A DNA stretch of 64,000 nt from Bacteroidaceae bacterium (GCA_017427185.1 JAFRTJ010000023.1:22492-86491), one strand, 5' to 3'; positions 24,439-34,325 are shown, counted from the stretch's first letter. Notes: generated by a model from the letters alone, not told the origin. Numbers and translations are program-made.

Positions 24439-26325
24439 ATGAAAAGAATTCAGTTACTGACGTTGCTCGCAGTCCTCTGCCTGACTGCCTGCACAGAGCC
24501 GACGGACAAGATCATCGACCGCCCCGCATTCAAATCGATGACAGGTGCCGACCTCCTGCCCGTGAAAGTAGAGCAGAGCAAGGAGGCAACAGTTGTACAC
24601 TTCCACATCCGTTGCGCCGACTGGCGAAACTGGAGCATGACCGGCGCACGCCTCGAGGCCGATGGAAAGATATTCGCCTGCCGCCAGGCCCGCATCCTGA
24701 CCCGAGAGGCAGGAGAGATACAGGCCGACGAGCCCCTTGAGTTCGGCAAGGAGTACGAGAAGGATGCGCGCAAGGACTCCGTCATCCTCACCTTCGACCC
24801 GCTGCCCCGAGGCGCCAAGACGTTCGACTTCATTGAAGAGAATGCTCAAAGCAGCCCCTGGACCTTCCGCGGCATCCGCCTCGACAACAAGCTCTACCCC
24901 GAGCTGCTGCCCGCCTACAAGCCACGGAAGGATGAGGGAAAGCCCCTGGAACCCCTGACCCTGAAGTATGGCGAGGCAAACGCCACCTTTACCATGCACG
25001 GAGACAGCATCAAGGATTTTGGCTGGGCAGGAGACCCAAGCTGCGACCCCATAACGGGTGACTATCGTGTGAAAAGCACAAAGAGCGACTTCACGTGCCA
25101 GTATTCGCAACCCGTCTACTCCGCCGTAATGCCCCTCTTCATCGGTCCTAAGATCGACGCGTATGCCTTTGGCGACCAGTACAACATGATTCTGCTCCCG
25201 GGCGAGACGCTAACTGTCGATTTCGACCCGGTGGCCTGCCTGGCCTCGGCAATGGACTTTGCAGCCGGCAAGCCTGCCCATAACGGCTACCGGCTGGGTG
25301 GAACGATTGGCGACCTCAACGAAGTCATGCTGGACTACAGGAGGCACTTCATCCTTTCCCTGATGCCGGAATTACCAAAATATGACGAGGTGAAGGACTT
25401 CCCCGAGTGGCGCGAGCGGCTTTGGCAGAACATCGACACCCTGCGCCATGGCGTGATGAAGCGCAAGGACTACACCCGGCGGCAGAAAGACTTCCTCCAG
25501 CTGCTGATGGACCGGGCATACATCCGCGCAAACATCCTATGCCTCGGTCTCATCGAGTGGAAGAACAATTATGCCCTTCCCGATAGTTCTTTGGCTCACT
25601 TGAGGAATACTTACACGCTGGTTGACCCGCATGCCAAGGACCTGCAGTACTTCCGCGACGGGCGAAGCTACTACTTCCCGCTGATGGAAGAAGTACTACC
25701 CTACTTCGAAGCCAACGGCCTGACGGAAAGCGAGCCCTACAAAATGACGAAGGCAATGGCCGAGGCAAAGGAGATTAGCGACGTCATAAAGCAGGGACGC
25801 GTGCTGCCAGAAAGCGAGATAGAGAAGGCTCACCCCTACTACCAGCGCGTACTCAGGGAATTCAACGACAGCACCCGTCTGCAACTGGAACGCCTGCAGA
25901 GCGGGGCCGAGGAACGAAAGATGCTTACGCCCGACGTGCCTGGCGACAAGCTCCTGCAGCACATCGTCAGCGAGCATCCCTGCAAGGCAGTCTTCTTCGA
26001 CCTGTGGGCTACATGGTGCGGCCCTTGCAAGCGGGGCATCGAGGCCATGGAACCGCTGAAGGAGGAGCTGGAGGGAAAGGACATTGTCTTCGTCTATCTG
26101 ACCGACGAGTCCAGTTCCATGAAGGACTGGACCGAGAGCGTGCTCAAGATTCCCGGCCTGCACTACCGCATCCCCACCAACAAGTGGAAGGAGATTCACA
26201 TCCCGGGCGGCATCCCGCAATACTATCTCTACGACCGTAAAGGTCAGCGCGTCTGGGAGCAGACAGGCTTCAGCGACGAGGTACTCGAGGACATCAGGAA
26301 GCAGATAGATAAGGTACTGGATTAA
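24439..26325 (+). CDS. TlpA-like thiol-disulfide lipoprotein
   Basis: The 628-residue protein has a lipoprotein signal (LCLTACTEP, Cys18). A long N-terminal region that I do not recognise has beta-rich parts near residues 50-230 and helices near 290-480. The C-terminal thioredoxin domain at about 500-628 carries the redox motif LWATWCGPCKRG near residue 525 and the cis-proline IPGGIPQYYLYD. It should be a periplasmic thiol oxidoreductase. It follows the outer-membrane protein of the ECF operon after 197 bases without a clear terminator, and thioredoxin lipoproteins commonly accompany such barrels. Its partner protein is not known. Confidence 0.85.
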   Translation: MKRIQLLTLLAVLCLTACTEPTDKIIDRPAFKSMTGADLLPVKVEQSKEATVVHFHIRCADWRNWSMTGARLEADGKIFACRQARILTREAGEIQADEPLEFGKEYEKDARKDSVILTFDPLPRGAKTFDFIEENAQSSPWTFRGIRLDNKLYPELLPAYKPRKDEGKPLEPLTLKYGEANATFTMHGDSIKDFGWAGDPSCDPITGDYRVKSTKSDFTCQYSQPVYSAVMPLFIGPKIDAYAFGDQYNMILLPGETLTVDFDPVACLASAMDFAAGKPAHNGYRLGGTIGDLNEVMLDYRRHFILSLMPELPKYDEVKDFPEWRERLWQNIDTLRHGVMKRKDYTRRQKDFLQLLMDRAYIRANILCLGLIEWKNNYALPDSSLAHLRNTYTLVDPHAKDLQYFRDGRSYYFPLMEEVLPYFEANGLTESEPYKMTKAMAEAKEISDVIKQGRVLPESEIEKAHPYYQRVLREFNDSTRLQLERLQSGAEERKMLTPDVPGDKLLQHIVSEHPCKAVFFDLWATWCGPCKRGIEAMEPLKEELEGKDIVFVYLTDESSSMKDWTESVLKIPGLHYRIPTNKWKEIHIPGGIPQYYLYDRKGQRVWEQTGFSDEVLEDIRKQIDKVLD

Positions 26326-26397
26326 GTGATGGCAGAGTGATGCTTATTTAGCGGGCCTCAACATCAACAATTCATAAACATTCATAAATTCAGGCAC

Positions 26398-26415
26398 AAA
26401 GTTACATAACAAGCA
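26398..26415 (+). repeat. 18-bp direct repeat, copy 1 (left of yccF)
   Basis: AAAGTTACATAACAAGCA here is identical to 26939-26956. The two copies bracket the yccF gene at a distance of 541 bases. Confidence 0.7.
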
Positions 26416-26544
26416 ACAGAATTAATCGGAAATGATTACTTTTGCAACAATATTAATGGCATAGCAAGACAAATCTTTTATTACCCTCATGAATCAAATA
26501 GAGGAAAAACTTTATCAATGGGGCTACATAAAAAACTTGTATAA

Positions 26545-26913
26545 ATGAAAACATTAGGAAACATCATATGGGTCGTATTTGGTGGCCTGCATATTGCTCT
26601 AGAGTATTTCATCGCTGGGCTGGTACTGATGATAACCATTATCGGCATACCTTTCGGTTTGCAAAGCTTGAAGTTAGGTATGCTTGCTATCTGGCCATTC
26701 GGTACGAAAGTAAAGTGGAGGGAATCGCAGCCGAGTTGTCTGAGCATGTTCATGAATGTGCTGTGGTTCTTCGTAGGGGGCATCTGGATATTTCTTACCC
26801 ACATGTTTTATGGTATCATCTTTTGCATAACCATCATAGGCATACCATTTGGAAAGATGCATTTCCGACTGGCAAAGTTGGCATTATCGCCATTTGGCAT
26901 GGAGGTCGTGTAG
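26545..26913 (+). CDS. yccF: YccF-domain inner-membrane protein
   Basis: This 122-residue protein consists of two repeats of the YccF domain, each with a hydrophobic segment followed by a conserved IIGIPFG loop (at about residues 30-37 and 95-102). The repeats begin LGNIIWVVFGGLHIALEYF and LSMFMNVLWFFVGGIWIFL. It is a small inner-membrane protein of unknown biochemical role, widespread in bacteria. A -7-like box TACTTTTG lies at 26437-26444, about 100 bases upstream. It stands alone, converging on recA with a shared terminator between, and is bracketed by 18-bp direct repeats. Confidence 0.9.
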   Translation: MKTLGNIIWVVFGGLHIALEYFIAGLVLMITIIGIPFGLQSLKLGMLAIWPFGTKVKWRESQPSCLSMFMNVLWFFVGGIWIFLTHMFYGIIFCITIIGIPFGKMHFRLAKLALSPFGMEVV

Positions 26914-26938
26914 AAGGTGAAAGAAGATTCCCTTGAGA

Positions 26939-26956
26939 AAAGTTACATAACAAGCA
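26939..26956 (+). repeat. 18-bp direct repeat, copy 2 (right of yccF)
   Basis: AAAGTTACATAACAAGCA is identical to 26398-26415 and runs into the left arm of the recA/yccF terminator. Confidence 0.7.
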
Positions 26957-26992
26957 GGAAGAGGAGGGCATTATTCCTCCTCTTCCTGCTTG
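26951..26992. terminator. Bidirectional terminator between yccF and recA
   Basis: CAAGCAGGAAGAGGAGG (26951-26967) pairs perfectly over 17 bases with its complement at 26976-26992 across an 8-base loop. Pyrimidine-rich sequence follows on the plus strand and an A-rich stretch precedes it. It lies between converging genes. Confidence 0.85.
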
Positions 26993-27018
26993 TCTCTCTT
27001 ATAAAAAGGTGGAAATTG

Positions 27019-28050
27019 TTATTCTGTATCCTTTGCCATTGCTTCAGCAATCTTGGCAGAGATTTCCTCACAAATCTCTGGGTTATCTTTAAGGATGGCC
27101 TTACATGCATCACGACCCTGAGCCAATTTGCTTTCTTTATAGCTGAACCATGAACCGCTCTTGGTGATAATGTCGTACTGCACACCCAAATCAACTATCT
27201 CACCTACCTTGCTGATTCCCTCGCCAAAGGTAATCTCAAATTCAGCTTTGCGGAAAGGAGGTGCAACTTTATTCTTGACAACCTTTACACGAACTTGGTT
27301 ACCAACCACCTCCTCGCCATCTTTTATACTGGCGACACGACGGATATCCAGACGAACACTTGCATAGAATTTCAAAGCATTACCACCAGTTGTGGTCTCT
27401 GGATTGCCAAACATGACACCAATCTTCTCACGCAACTGATTAATAAAGATACAGGTAGTGTTGGTCTTGCTGATAGTAGCAGTAAGCTTACGAAGAGCCT
27501 GGCTCATCAAACGAGCCTGCAACCCTACCTTATTGTCTCCCATATCACCTTCTATCTCTGCCTTTGGAGTTAGGGCTGCCACAGAGTCAACTACAACGAT
27601 ATCGATAGCGGAACTCCGAATCAGCTGATCTGCAATCTCCAAAGCCTGCTCACCATTGTCGGGCTGGCTGATTAACAGGTTGTCGACATCCACACCCAAT
27701 TTCTTGGCATAGAAACGGTCAAACGCATGCTCCGCATCAATGAAGGCTGCAATGCCACCAACCTTCTGAGCCTCAGCAATAGCATGGATGGCCAATGTTG
27801 TCTTACCAGAAGACTCAGGACCATAAATCTCGATAATACGTCCACGTGGATAACCTCCTACGCCCAATGCATGATTAAGTGAAATGGATCCTGTCGGGAT
27901 GACATCTACCTGCTCGAAATGCTCGTCACCCAATTTCATGATGGAACCCTTACCAAAGTCCTTCTCTATCTTGCTCATCGCAGATTGCAATGCCTTCAGT
28001 TTAGCCTCCTTCTCGTCCAAAAGAACTTTTTCAATTTCTTTCTTTGCCAT
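27019..28050 (-). CDS. recA: Recombinase A
   Basis: The 343-residue protein is a complete RecA: the N-terminal helix [19 protein letters not shown], Walker [14 protein letters not shown] near residue 75, Walker [13 protein letters not shown] near 147, the DNA-binding loop L1 [16 protein letters not shown] and loop L2 [21 protein letters not shown]. It forms filaments on single-stranded DNA, drives strand exchange and triggers SOS cleavage. It stands between yccF (converging) and the GH31 gene, whose stop is 50 bases upstream on the same strand, so read-through from the sugar gene is possible. Confidence 0.98.
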   Translation of the reverse strand: MAKKEIEKVLLDEKEAKLKALQSAMSKIEKDFGKGSIMKLGDEHFEQVDVIPTGSISLNHALGVGGYPRGRIIEIYGPESSGKTTLAIHAIAEAQKVGGIAAFIDAEHAFDRFYAKKLGVDVDNLLISQPDNGEQALEIADQLIRSSAIDIVVVDSVAALTPKAEIEGDMGDNKVGLQARLMSQALRKLTATISKTNTTCIFINQLREKIGVMFGNPETTTGGNALKFYASVRLDIRRVASIKDGEEVVGNQVRVKVVKNKVAPPFRKAEFEITFGEGISKVGEIVDLGVQYDIITKSGSWFSYKESKLAQGRDACKAILKDNPEICEEISAKIAEAMAKDTE

Positions 28051-28100
28051 AATTCTGTATTTTGTTTATAAATGTTTTTTTAATGTCTTATAGGGTATTA

Positions 28101-30479
28101 TTATAGATTACACGCTACAGCCTTTCCTGTGTATTGTATTTCCTGCTTTTTGCCATCTGGAGTAATGATAGTAAAACTACGCTTCTCCAGCATACCTGGA
28201 TAAGTTCCCTTGCGTTCGCCTATGGTCAGCGTATGGGTGCTCTCTTTCCACGTGATGGAGATTGTAGAGTAAAAACCTTTCTCGTAGTTGTAATTGTCAC
28301 CTTCATCTTCATAGAGCGTGAAGGTAGCATCGCCACCTGGATATACGCGCAGTTCAAGATTGTCCCATTGCTTTTCTCCCACAAATTGCATAACAGGGCC
28401 CAGAGGCAGGATACTTCCTGCACGAATGAACATAGGAACGTGATTCAACTGTGTCTCTAAGGTAATCATCTGTCCACCTGCATAGCGCTTGCCTGTCCAG
28501 AAATCATACCAGTTGGCACCCTTCGGCAGGTATTTCTGAATGGTCTTGGGTTCTGTCCAATCAATGCCTCTCTGATCATCCTGCTGATCTCTCACATCCT
28601 TACGGTCCCAGCCTGTCATGGCGTTGGTGCGGATGATTTTCTCCTCTGTATACTGAGGATCAAGAATGGGTGCAGCCAAAATGCTGCGTCCAAACATAAA
28701 CTCATCTGCCATATCCCATACTCGGCGGTCCTTGGCAAAGTCACTAAACAATGGACGCAGATAACTCTCGTTGTTGCTTGTCACTTGCCATGCTGTACTA
28801 TATAAATAAGGTAGGAGTTGATAGCGCAGACGTATAGTTTCCTCTATTGCATCATAGACAGGATCACCCTTCTGGCCAAACTGCCAAATTTCACGTGGAG
28901 CATCGGCACCATGACTACGGAAGACGGGACAAAAAAGTCCGTACTGCATCCAACGGACATAAAGTTCCTGAAACTGCGGATTATGCGGAGCAGAACCACC
29001 ACCACGAGTATTGTATGAGCCACAGAAGAAACCGCCTATATCGGTATTGAAATTGGGATTGCCAGTCAAAGAGAAACTCAGGCCGGCGGGAACCTGCTTG
29101 CGCAACATTTCCCACGACGAGTTGACATCACCACTCCACATGTTGGAGCCATAATGCTGCTGACCTGCGAAACTGCTGCGCGTCATGATAAACACACGCT
29201 TTTCTGGTTGAGAGTCAGCAGTTGAAAGTTGACAATTGCGCTGGGCTTGATAGACGCCACGGACAGTCTCTAAGGGGAAAGCATTGCGAAGAGAGCGCCA
29301 TGTGCCACCTTCCTGCCCAGCCTTATGGGCATACGTGGCAGGGCTGCCATCGAAACAATCAGGATCCGTAGAATCCATCCACCACGCATCAGTACCATAA
29401 TCATAGAGCGTCTTGAGGTGTCTCCAATAGATATCGCGTGCCTCAGGAGAGAAAGCATCATAAACCTTCACGCCTGAGGGATAGTCTTTACGTGGAGGCC
29501 AAAAAGTAAGTCCGCTCTGAGGCCAAGTCTCGAAATCAAACAGCAGATCCTTTTCCTTCAGCTCACGATATGCTTTAGTCATTGGACCGAAACTTGCCCA
29601 AATTGAAATCATGAAATGAGCCCCCAGCTTGTGAACCTCATCAATCATCTGCCGCCCATTAGCAAAGTCCTCTGAGAGGAAATCCATTGCGTTCCACAAA
29701 TAATTGGAACCCCAGTACTGCCAATCTTGGATGATGCCGTCGAGAGGTACTCCCAACTTGCGGTATTGCTGCACAATACCCAATGTCTCATTGGCTGTCT
29801 TATAACGTTCCTTGCTTTGCCAATAGCCATAGGTCCACAAAGGGAACATAGGCACATCACCCGTGAGATAACGCATCTGCCCAATGACGCCGTCGGCAGA
29901 ACCACCGTACATGAAATAGTAGTCGATAGCCTCACCCACCTCGGAAGTCAACGACATACCGTTCTCGTCATCATCGAACTGCGTTGGCGAATAGTTGTCC
30001 CAATACAGTCCCCATCCTTTTATGCTTTGGATGACATTCTGGAAATCCTCCAGATTGGACTGCTCCATACGCTTGTGTTCGCCACGACGGTTCATCTTAC
30101 CGTTTTGGATGGTGCCCAATCCATAAATGGCTTCGTCCTTGTCAAGCTCGAACATTTGGCGAACGCTTTTCTCAACGCCAGACTCTACAACCCAAGCTTT
30201 TTCCTGTAGCAAGACTTTGCCTTTGGCCGACAAAAAAGTCAGACATTTAGAGGTAGGATTCAGTTTTACCGTCAGTTCCCTGCTCTTCCATGTATTGCCA
30301 TTATGTGTGGCAGCTCCATCCTGAGGTTTTGCTATCACGACAAGGCTCTTGGGCTGTTTGCCATCTGGAGATTTAATCACATGAACGATGGAAGGCGTGA
30401 TGAATTCCACCTTGACCTCCTGGGCCATGATGACCATTCCTGTCAGAAGTCCTGACAATAAAAGCAAAATCCTTCTCAC
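28101..30479 (-). CDS. GH31-family alpha-glycosidase (secreted)
   Basis: This 792-residue protein has a signal peptide (MRRILLLLSGLLTGMVIMAQ) and the GH31 layout: N-terminal beta domain, a TIM barrel from about residue 210, and C-terminal beta domains. The nucleophile region is DAWWMDSTDPDCF near residue 365; later segments FIMTRSSFAGQQHYGSNMWS and FNTDIGGFFCG hold the acid/base and binding residues. GH31 enzymes remove alpha-glucosyl or alpha-xylosyl units, so this is probably an alpha-xylosidase or alpha-glucosidase acting in the periplasm. Substrate cannot be settled by eye. No other polysaccharide-utilization genes are adjacent. Confidence 0.92.
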   Translation of the reverse strand: MRRILLLLSGLLTGMVIMAQEVKVEFITPSIVHVIKSPDGKQPKSLVVIAKPQDGAATHNGNTWKSRELTVKLNPTSKCLTFLSAKGKVLLQEKAWVVESGVEKSVRQMFELDKDEAIYGLGTIQNGKMNRRGEHKRMEQSNLEDFQNVIQSIKGWGLYWDNYSPTQFDDDENGMSLTSEVGEAIDYYFMYGGSADGVIGQMRYLTGDVPMFPLWTYGYWQSKERYKTANETLGIVQQYRKLGVPLDGIIQDWQYWGSNYLWNAMDFLSEDFANGRQMIDEVHKLGAHFMISIWASFGPMTKAYRELKEKDLLFDFETWPQSGLTFWPPRKDYPSGVKVYDAFSPEARDIYWRHLKTLYDYGTDAWWMDSTDPDCFDGSPATYAHKAGQEGGTWRSLRNAFPLETVRGVYQAQRNCQLSTADSQPEKRVFIMTRSSFAGQQHYGSNMWSGDVNSSWEMLRKQVPAGLSFSLTGNPNFNTDIGGFFCGSYNTRGGGSAPHNPQFQELYVRWMQYGLFCPVFRSHGADAPREIWQFGQKGDPVYDAIEETIRLRYQLLPYLYSTAWQVTSNNESYLRPLFSDFAKDRRVWDMADEFMFGRSILAAPILDPQYTEEKIIRTNAMTGWDRKDVRDQQDDQRGIDWTEPKTIQKYLPKGANWYDFWTGKRYAGGQMITLETQLNHVPMFIRAGSILPLGPVMQFVGEKQWDNLELRVYPGGDATFTLYEDEGDNYNYEKGFYSTISITWKESTHTLTIGERKGTYPGMLEKRSFTIITPDGKKQEIQYTGKAVACNL

Positions 30480-30501
30480 GATTATATAAAGGGTCTAATA
30501 A

Positions 30502-31734
30502 TTACAGCTCCAGATCGACATCGTGCAACTCAAACCAGGGTAAACCTTGCTTGTTAAGCTGCTCCATGAAAGGATCTGGGTCGAACTCCTCGACATTGTG
30601 CACACCTGGCTTCTTCCACTTTCCTGTCAAGAACATCATGGCTCCAATCATGGCAGGCACACCAGTTGTATAACTTACGCCTTGCATGCCTGTCTCTTCG
30701 AAGGCTGCCTGATGAGAGCAGTTGTTGTAGACGTAATAAGTATGCTCCTCGCCTCCCTTCAAACCACGAATACGGCAACCGATAGAAGTCTCTCCATCGT
30801 AGTTGTTGCCCAAATCCTGAGGATTGGGAAGGACGGCTTTGAGGAACTGTAGAGGCACAATCTTGACCACAGCATCACCACTACCGTCTGCCTTAGGTGC
30901 CTTATACTCAATCTCATCAATGCGGGCCATACCAATATTCTGTATGACATCCAGATAATTCAAGTACTGCTGGCCAAAAGTCATCCAGAAGCGGGCACGC
31001 TTGATGGTAGGATAATTGATAACCAACGACTCAATCTCCTCATGATGAAGCAGATAGCTCTCCTTAGGACCAATATTGGGATAGTTCAGCGGCTTGTGAA
31101 TCTCCATCGGTTCCGTCTCGATGTATTTCCCGTTTTCGTAATAAAGACCCTTCTGAGTTATCTCGCGGATATTGATCTCAGGATTGAAATTCGTGGCAAA
31201 AGCCTTATGATGATTGCCTGCATTGCAGTCCACGATATCCAGGTATTGAATCTCGTCGAAGTGATGCTTGGCTGCATAGGCCGTGAAGATGCTGGTGACA
31301 CCAGGATCGAAACCACATCCCAAGATAGCAGTCAAGCCTGCCTTCTCGAAACGCTTGCGGTAAGCCCATTGCCAGCTATACTCAAAGTGAGCCTCATCCT
31401 TGGGTTCATAGTTGGCGGTATCCATGTAATTGCAACCCGTGGCAAGGCAAGCGTCCATGATTGTCAAATCCTGATAAGGAAGGGCCAGATTGATGACGAT
31501 CTCTGGTTTGTAGCTTTCAAAAAGCGCAATCAACTCGTCCACCTTGTCAGCATCCACCTGAGCTGTCTGGACCCGTATCCCATACTTCTCATTCAACACT
31601 TGAGCCAACTTGTCGCACTTGCTCTTGGTACGGCTGGCGATCATGACTTCTGTAAATACCTCTGGATTCTGTGCCACTTTATGGGCGGCCACTGTGGCCA
31701 CTCCACCGGCTCCTATTATAAGAACTCTTCCCAT
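30502..31734 (-). CDS. Carboxynorspermidine/carboxyspermidine synthase-like dehydrogenase
   Basis: The 410-residue protein has an N-terminal Rossmann fold (VLIIGAGGVATVAAHKVAQN) and the saccharopine-dehydrogenase-like body with LGCGFDPGVTSIF near residue 145. Length and motifs agree with the branch that condenses aspartate semialdehyde with diaminopropane or putrescine, making carboxynorspermidine or carboxyspermidine, the spermidine route used by Bacteroidales. The NADPH-dependent reaction is cytosolic. The matching decarboxylase is not in this window. A lysine-pathway saccharopine dehydrogenase is the main alternative but less likely in this group. Confidence 0.85.
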   Translation of the reverse strand: MGRVLIIGAGGVATVAAHKVAQNPEVFTEVMIASRTKSKCDKLAQVLNEKYGIRVQTAQVDADKVDELIALFESYKPEIVINLALPYQDLTIMDACLATGCNYMDTANYEPKDEAHFEYSWQWAYRKRFEKAGLTAILGCGFDPGVTSIFTAYAAKHHFDEIQYLDIVDCNAGNHHKAFATNFNPEINIREITQKGLYYENGKYIETEPMEIHKPLNYPNIGPKESYLLHHEEIESLVINYPTIKRARFWMTFGQQYLNYLDVIQNIGMARIDEIEYKAPKADGSGDAVVKIVPLQFLKAVLPNPQDLGNNYDGETSIGCRIRGLKGGEEHTYYVYNNCSHQAAFEETGMQGVSYTTGVPAMIGAMMFLTGKWKKPGVHNVEEFDPDPFMEQLNKQGLPWFELHDVDLEL

Positions 31735-31820
31735 TTGTTGTTTGGTTTGTGTTTGGTTTATTCTTTCTTCACATGGAAAACTTCATGATTTTCCCTTTTT
31801 CACAATGCAAACATACAAAA

Positions 31821-31855
31821 AAAAGTTCAAAGCCACAAGACTTTGAACTCTTTTT
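31821..31855. terminator. Hairpin terminator downstream of the DUF4890-like gene
   Basis: AGTTCAAAG (31824-31832) pairs with CTTTGAACT (31841-31849), with A-rich sequence before and TCTTTTT after. It can end transcription on either strand and lies 32 bases after the 31881-32453 gene's stop. Confidence 0.75.
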
Positions 31856-31880
31856 GCATTTATTACCCTAAGCGGAAGGT

Positions 31881-32453
31881 TTAGAAACCACCAGGTCCGC
31901 CGAATCCACCAGGACCACCCATACGACCGCCGCCCATACGGCCATCTCCTTGACGTCCGTTGCCTTGACGCCCATTACCCTGACGTCCATCGCCACGCTG
32001 CCATTGCTGGCCGCCGTTACGACGCGGCTGGGCAAAGATTCTGACCAACTGCTGAGGGGTCAATATCTTAGAGAACTCAGCGCAATACTTCTTCTGGATC
32101 TCCAGACGGTTCTGCATGGCAGCAATCTGCTTTTCCTGACGGTCGAAGCTTTCCTTAATCTTGGCCGTTGCCTCCTCGTCACTCAGTTTCTTCTTGCTGT
32201 CATCCTCATTCTCAGGACGGCGCAGGGATTCCATACCACTGGCCAACTCGTTCTGATACTTCGTGAAAGTCTCGATGAAAGAAGACTTTGCATCGTCCTT
32301 CAAATCAAATTCCTTTGCCAAGTGGTCTGCTTGTCTCTGAACCATCTCTGCACGCATCTTAGCGCGATCTTCTGGAGAGTTGTTCTCATTCTGCGCGAAG
32401 GTAGCTGTACTTATTCCCAGCATCATTGCTACCATTAAAATAGATTTCTTCAT
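31881..32453 (-). CDS. Secreted DUF4890/Spy-like protein with Gly-rich tail
   Basis: The 190-residue protein has a cleavable signal (MKKSILMVAMMLGISTATFA-Q) and a charged helical mature part resembling Spy/CpxP-like or DUF4890 proteins (DRAKMRAEMVQRQADHLAKE, in parts; LTPQQLVRIFAQ). It ends in a low-complexity tail of GRQGNGRQGDGRMGG and GGFGGPGG repeats. Such proteins are periplasmic and thought to act as stress-responsive chaperones. It is a single gene with its own terminator. A 22-bp-phased repeat array lies 200 bases upstream. The repeated tail codons could vary in number between strains. Confidence 0.8.
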   Translation of the reverse strand: MKKSILMVAMMLGISTATFAQNENNSPEDRAKMRAEMVQRQADHLAKEFDLKDDAKSSFIETFTKYQNELASGMESLRRPENEDDSKKKLSDEEATAKIKESFDRQEKQIAAMQNRLEIQKKYCAEFSKILTPQQLVRIFAQPRRNGGQQWQRGDGRQGNGRQGNGRQGDGRMGGGRMGGPGGFGGPGGF

Positions 32454-33099
32454 TTTCAGTCGTTTTTTGTTATTGTTTTTTTTCTTGTTTTGTATTCGCG
32501 ATACACCATTATGACATCCTCATCGAGAAAAAGGTTTAACCTCATTTCCTGATTTTATGTTTTTTAACCAAGCCATGTCGAGAACAGATCCACGAATCCA
32601 TCCCCCTCATTCACCCTTACTCTCCCAAAGGTCTTAATTCATGCGCAGAAAAACGCAACACGTTGAAACCCCAAACACAACACGTTGAAACCCCAAACAC
32701 AACACGTTGAGTCACGCAACTCAACACGTTGTCTTTTTTCTCTCGTCCTGCGCTTGCAATAAACTCCACATGTTTTTCCTTGATTAAATTCACGTTTGCC
32801 TCGATTAGAATGATTTCGCACCTCCATTAACTTCGTTTTCTTCCGTCAGGTTCTTTGCAGCAAAGCGGCAAAGCCGAGTGTAATGCCAACGAACGTTTCA
32901 ATTAAGCCGAAAGGAGAAATATGCTCGCTTGATTTATCCTGAGGCGAAGAATGGTCGGATGAAATCCAACTAAGACGTGCCGCCCATGAAGTCCACGATA
33001 TTGCCGATAGCAAATACGATGGACGCATACAGAAGTACCAGCAAGGGGTGTCGAGATAGGCAGCTGCTATTATAGCAGTCCGATAAATTGGAATTTAGC
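32454..33099. other. Intergenic stretch with repeats and gene debris
   Basis: No intact gene is seen. It holds the 22-bp-phased array (32656-32731) and an 18-base word CAAAGCGGCAAAGCCGAG (32861-32878) that recurs at 48617-48634. From about 32905 to 33058 on the plus strand there is a disrupted frame (one in-frame TGA) encoding DEIQLRRAAHEVHDIADSKY and a few more residues; it looks like the end of a decayed gene that I cannot identify. Confidence 0.5.
32656..32731. repeat. 22-bp-phased CAACACGTTGA array, locus 2
   Basis: CAACACGTTGA begins at 32656, 32678 and 32700, with CAACACGTTG at 32722: four copies exactly 22 bp apart. The first two spacers are identical (AACCCCAAACA); the third is GTCACGCAACT. 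The array lies about 200 bases upstream of the DUF4890-like gene on the minus strand. Confidence 0.9.
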
Positions 33100-33436
33100 T
33101 TATCTGCTTATGTGCGAGCCTATAGCTTCCATTATCCGCATATCGGTAAATTTCTTCTTATATGGATCGAACTTCTGCTTTTTTACAGCATTAGGACTTA
33201 TGCCTCGTGTCAGTCCTTGCTCTTTGCGGACAAAAGATAGTCTATACTGCTGTTGACTACTGTCTTTTCTAATGATATCGTAATTGCACATAACATCCCG
33301 CTGGAATATAGAGTGTAGTTCTAATGGCTATGCTGTCTTGCTTGACCGTTGTACTGTCCACGCAGTTTTGTCCAGCAGCGAAACAAGGTATAAACAACAG
33401 GACGATTACTCAAAGAGATTTCTTTGATACGACCAT
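33100..33436 (-). pseudogene. Decayed small secreted-protein gene
   Basis: Read on the minus strand from 33436, the frame MVVSKKSL is broken by TGA, then continues as VIVLLFIPCFAAGQNCVDST, a signal-peptide-like leader. It runs to LYIPAGCYVQLRYH and a stop, and a +1 frame continues with MCNYDIIRKDSSQQQYRLSF to SHISR (63 residues). One early stop and one frameshift would explain this. The family is not recognised; if the leader is chance, only the 63-residue frame 33100-33291 remains. Confidence 0.35.
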
Positions 33437-33455
33437 ATAAATTTGTATTTTTATA

Positions 33456-34145
33456 TTATTCTGTCTTAAAGATAATATGCATATAGTTCCCATTCTCATA
33501 GCCGAAACGCTGTATGAGAGTGGAGCCGTCGTAGATTGCTTCCAGTTGCAGGGTTATGCCGTTTTCTGCAAGTGAGCGGAATGCTTTCGGCTGTTGCAGT
33601 TCTTCCTCGGTAAACATATAATACTGACTGTTGTTGTTAAACTCCAAGCGAATGTGGTGGTCGGCAACGCCGTAGTTCAAGTTCAGCAGCATGACATTGG
33701 GAATGAAAGCCCATTTGATGTGCGAATAGTCTGTATCGTAGTCAAAGCCATAGCGGGCTGTGATGGCCTGTGGGGAGGCTTCGGCGAGTGCATGGCTCAG
33801 CCCTTCGTCCGCATCTACGACCTTTGAAATCAGCGAAACGGGGAAGTCTTGGAAGAAGACATGCTGCATCTTATTGTCGGACACATCAAGTTGTACGTTC
33901 CCGAATATTGCTTCATGGGCTTTTGTTATTATGTGTCGCCCCTTCTCGTCCGTCATATCCGTGCAATCCTTGTCCTTATAGATAATGATATACTCACCAG
34001 AATATTCGCCCGAAATGTTCTGTGCATACCTCTCCTTTTGATTGGTCGTCAGCCTCCTCTCCACATTGTCATCGCTGCTGCAAGAGGCGAGGGAGAAGGC
34101 AGCAAGCATCACAAAGGCGAGTCTCCAAATTTTCATTGTTGTCAT
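33456..34145 (-). CDS. DUF4840-like lipoprotein
   Basis: The 229-residue protein has a lipoprotein signal ending SLASCSS and a beta-rich mature part (NISGEYSGEYIIIYKDKDCT ... FGNVQLDVSDNKMQHVFFQD, in parts) that resembles Bacteroidales DUF4840 lipoproteins. These are envelope proteins of unknown function. Either the first ATG (34145) or the one three codons later (34136) could start translation; both keep the signal peptide. It stands alone, with a decayed gene downstream and a truncated Abi gene upstream on the same strand. Confidence 0.75.
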   Translation of the reverse strand: MTTMKIWRLAFVMLAAFSLASCSSDDNVERRLTTNQKERYAQNISGEYSGEYIIIYKDKDCTDMTDEKGRHIITKAHEAIFGNVQLDVSDNKMQHVFFQDFPVSLISKVVDADEGLSHALAEASPQAITARYGFDYDTDYSHIKWAFIPNVMLLNLNYGVADHHIRLEFNNNSQYYMFTEEELQQPKAFRSLAENGITLQLEAIYDGSTLIQRFGYENGNYMHIIFKTE

Positions 34146-34325
34146 TTCTGTTATGTTTTATACGTTAATGTTCTGTCTATATAAACGCGAGTCGTCGGAA
34201 ATATTGCATCGTAGGGCGTTAAACTTTACTAATCGCAGGGCATAAAGATGGCGCGAGTCTGATTCCACATCCGCTATAGAGGCATCGCCAAACGCCGTTT
34301 TCCCAGATACAGTCTCAGCCTGCGC

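Noticed and set aside
32656..32731. CRISPR array
   Set aside because: The unit is an 11-bp motif with 11-bp spacers, only four copies, and no cas genes are present; the spacing also recurs at other loci.
32846..33028. A 60-codon minus-strand frame
   Set aside because: No ribosome site or family resemblance; the plus strand shows gene debris instead.
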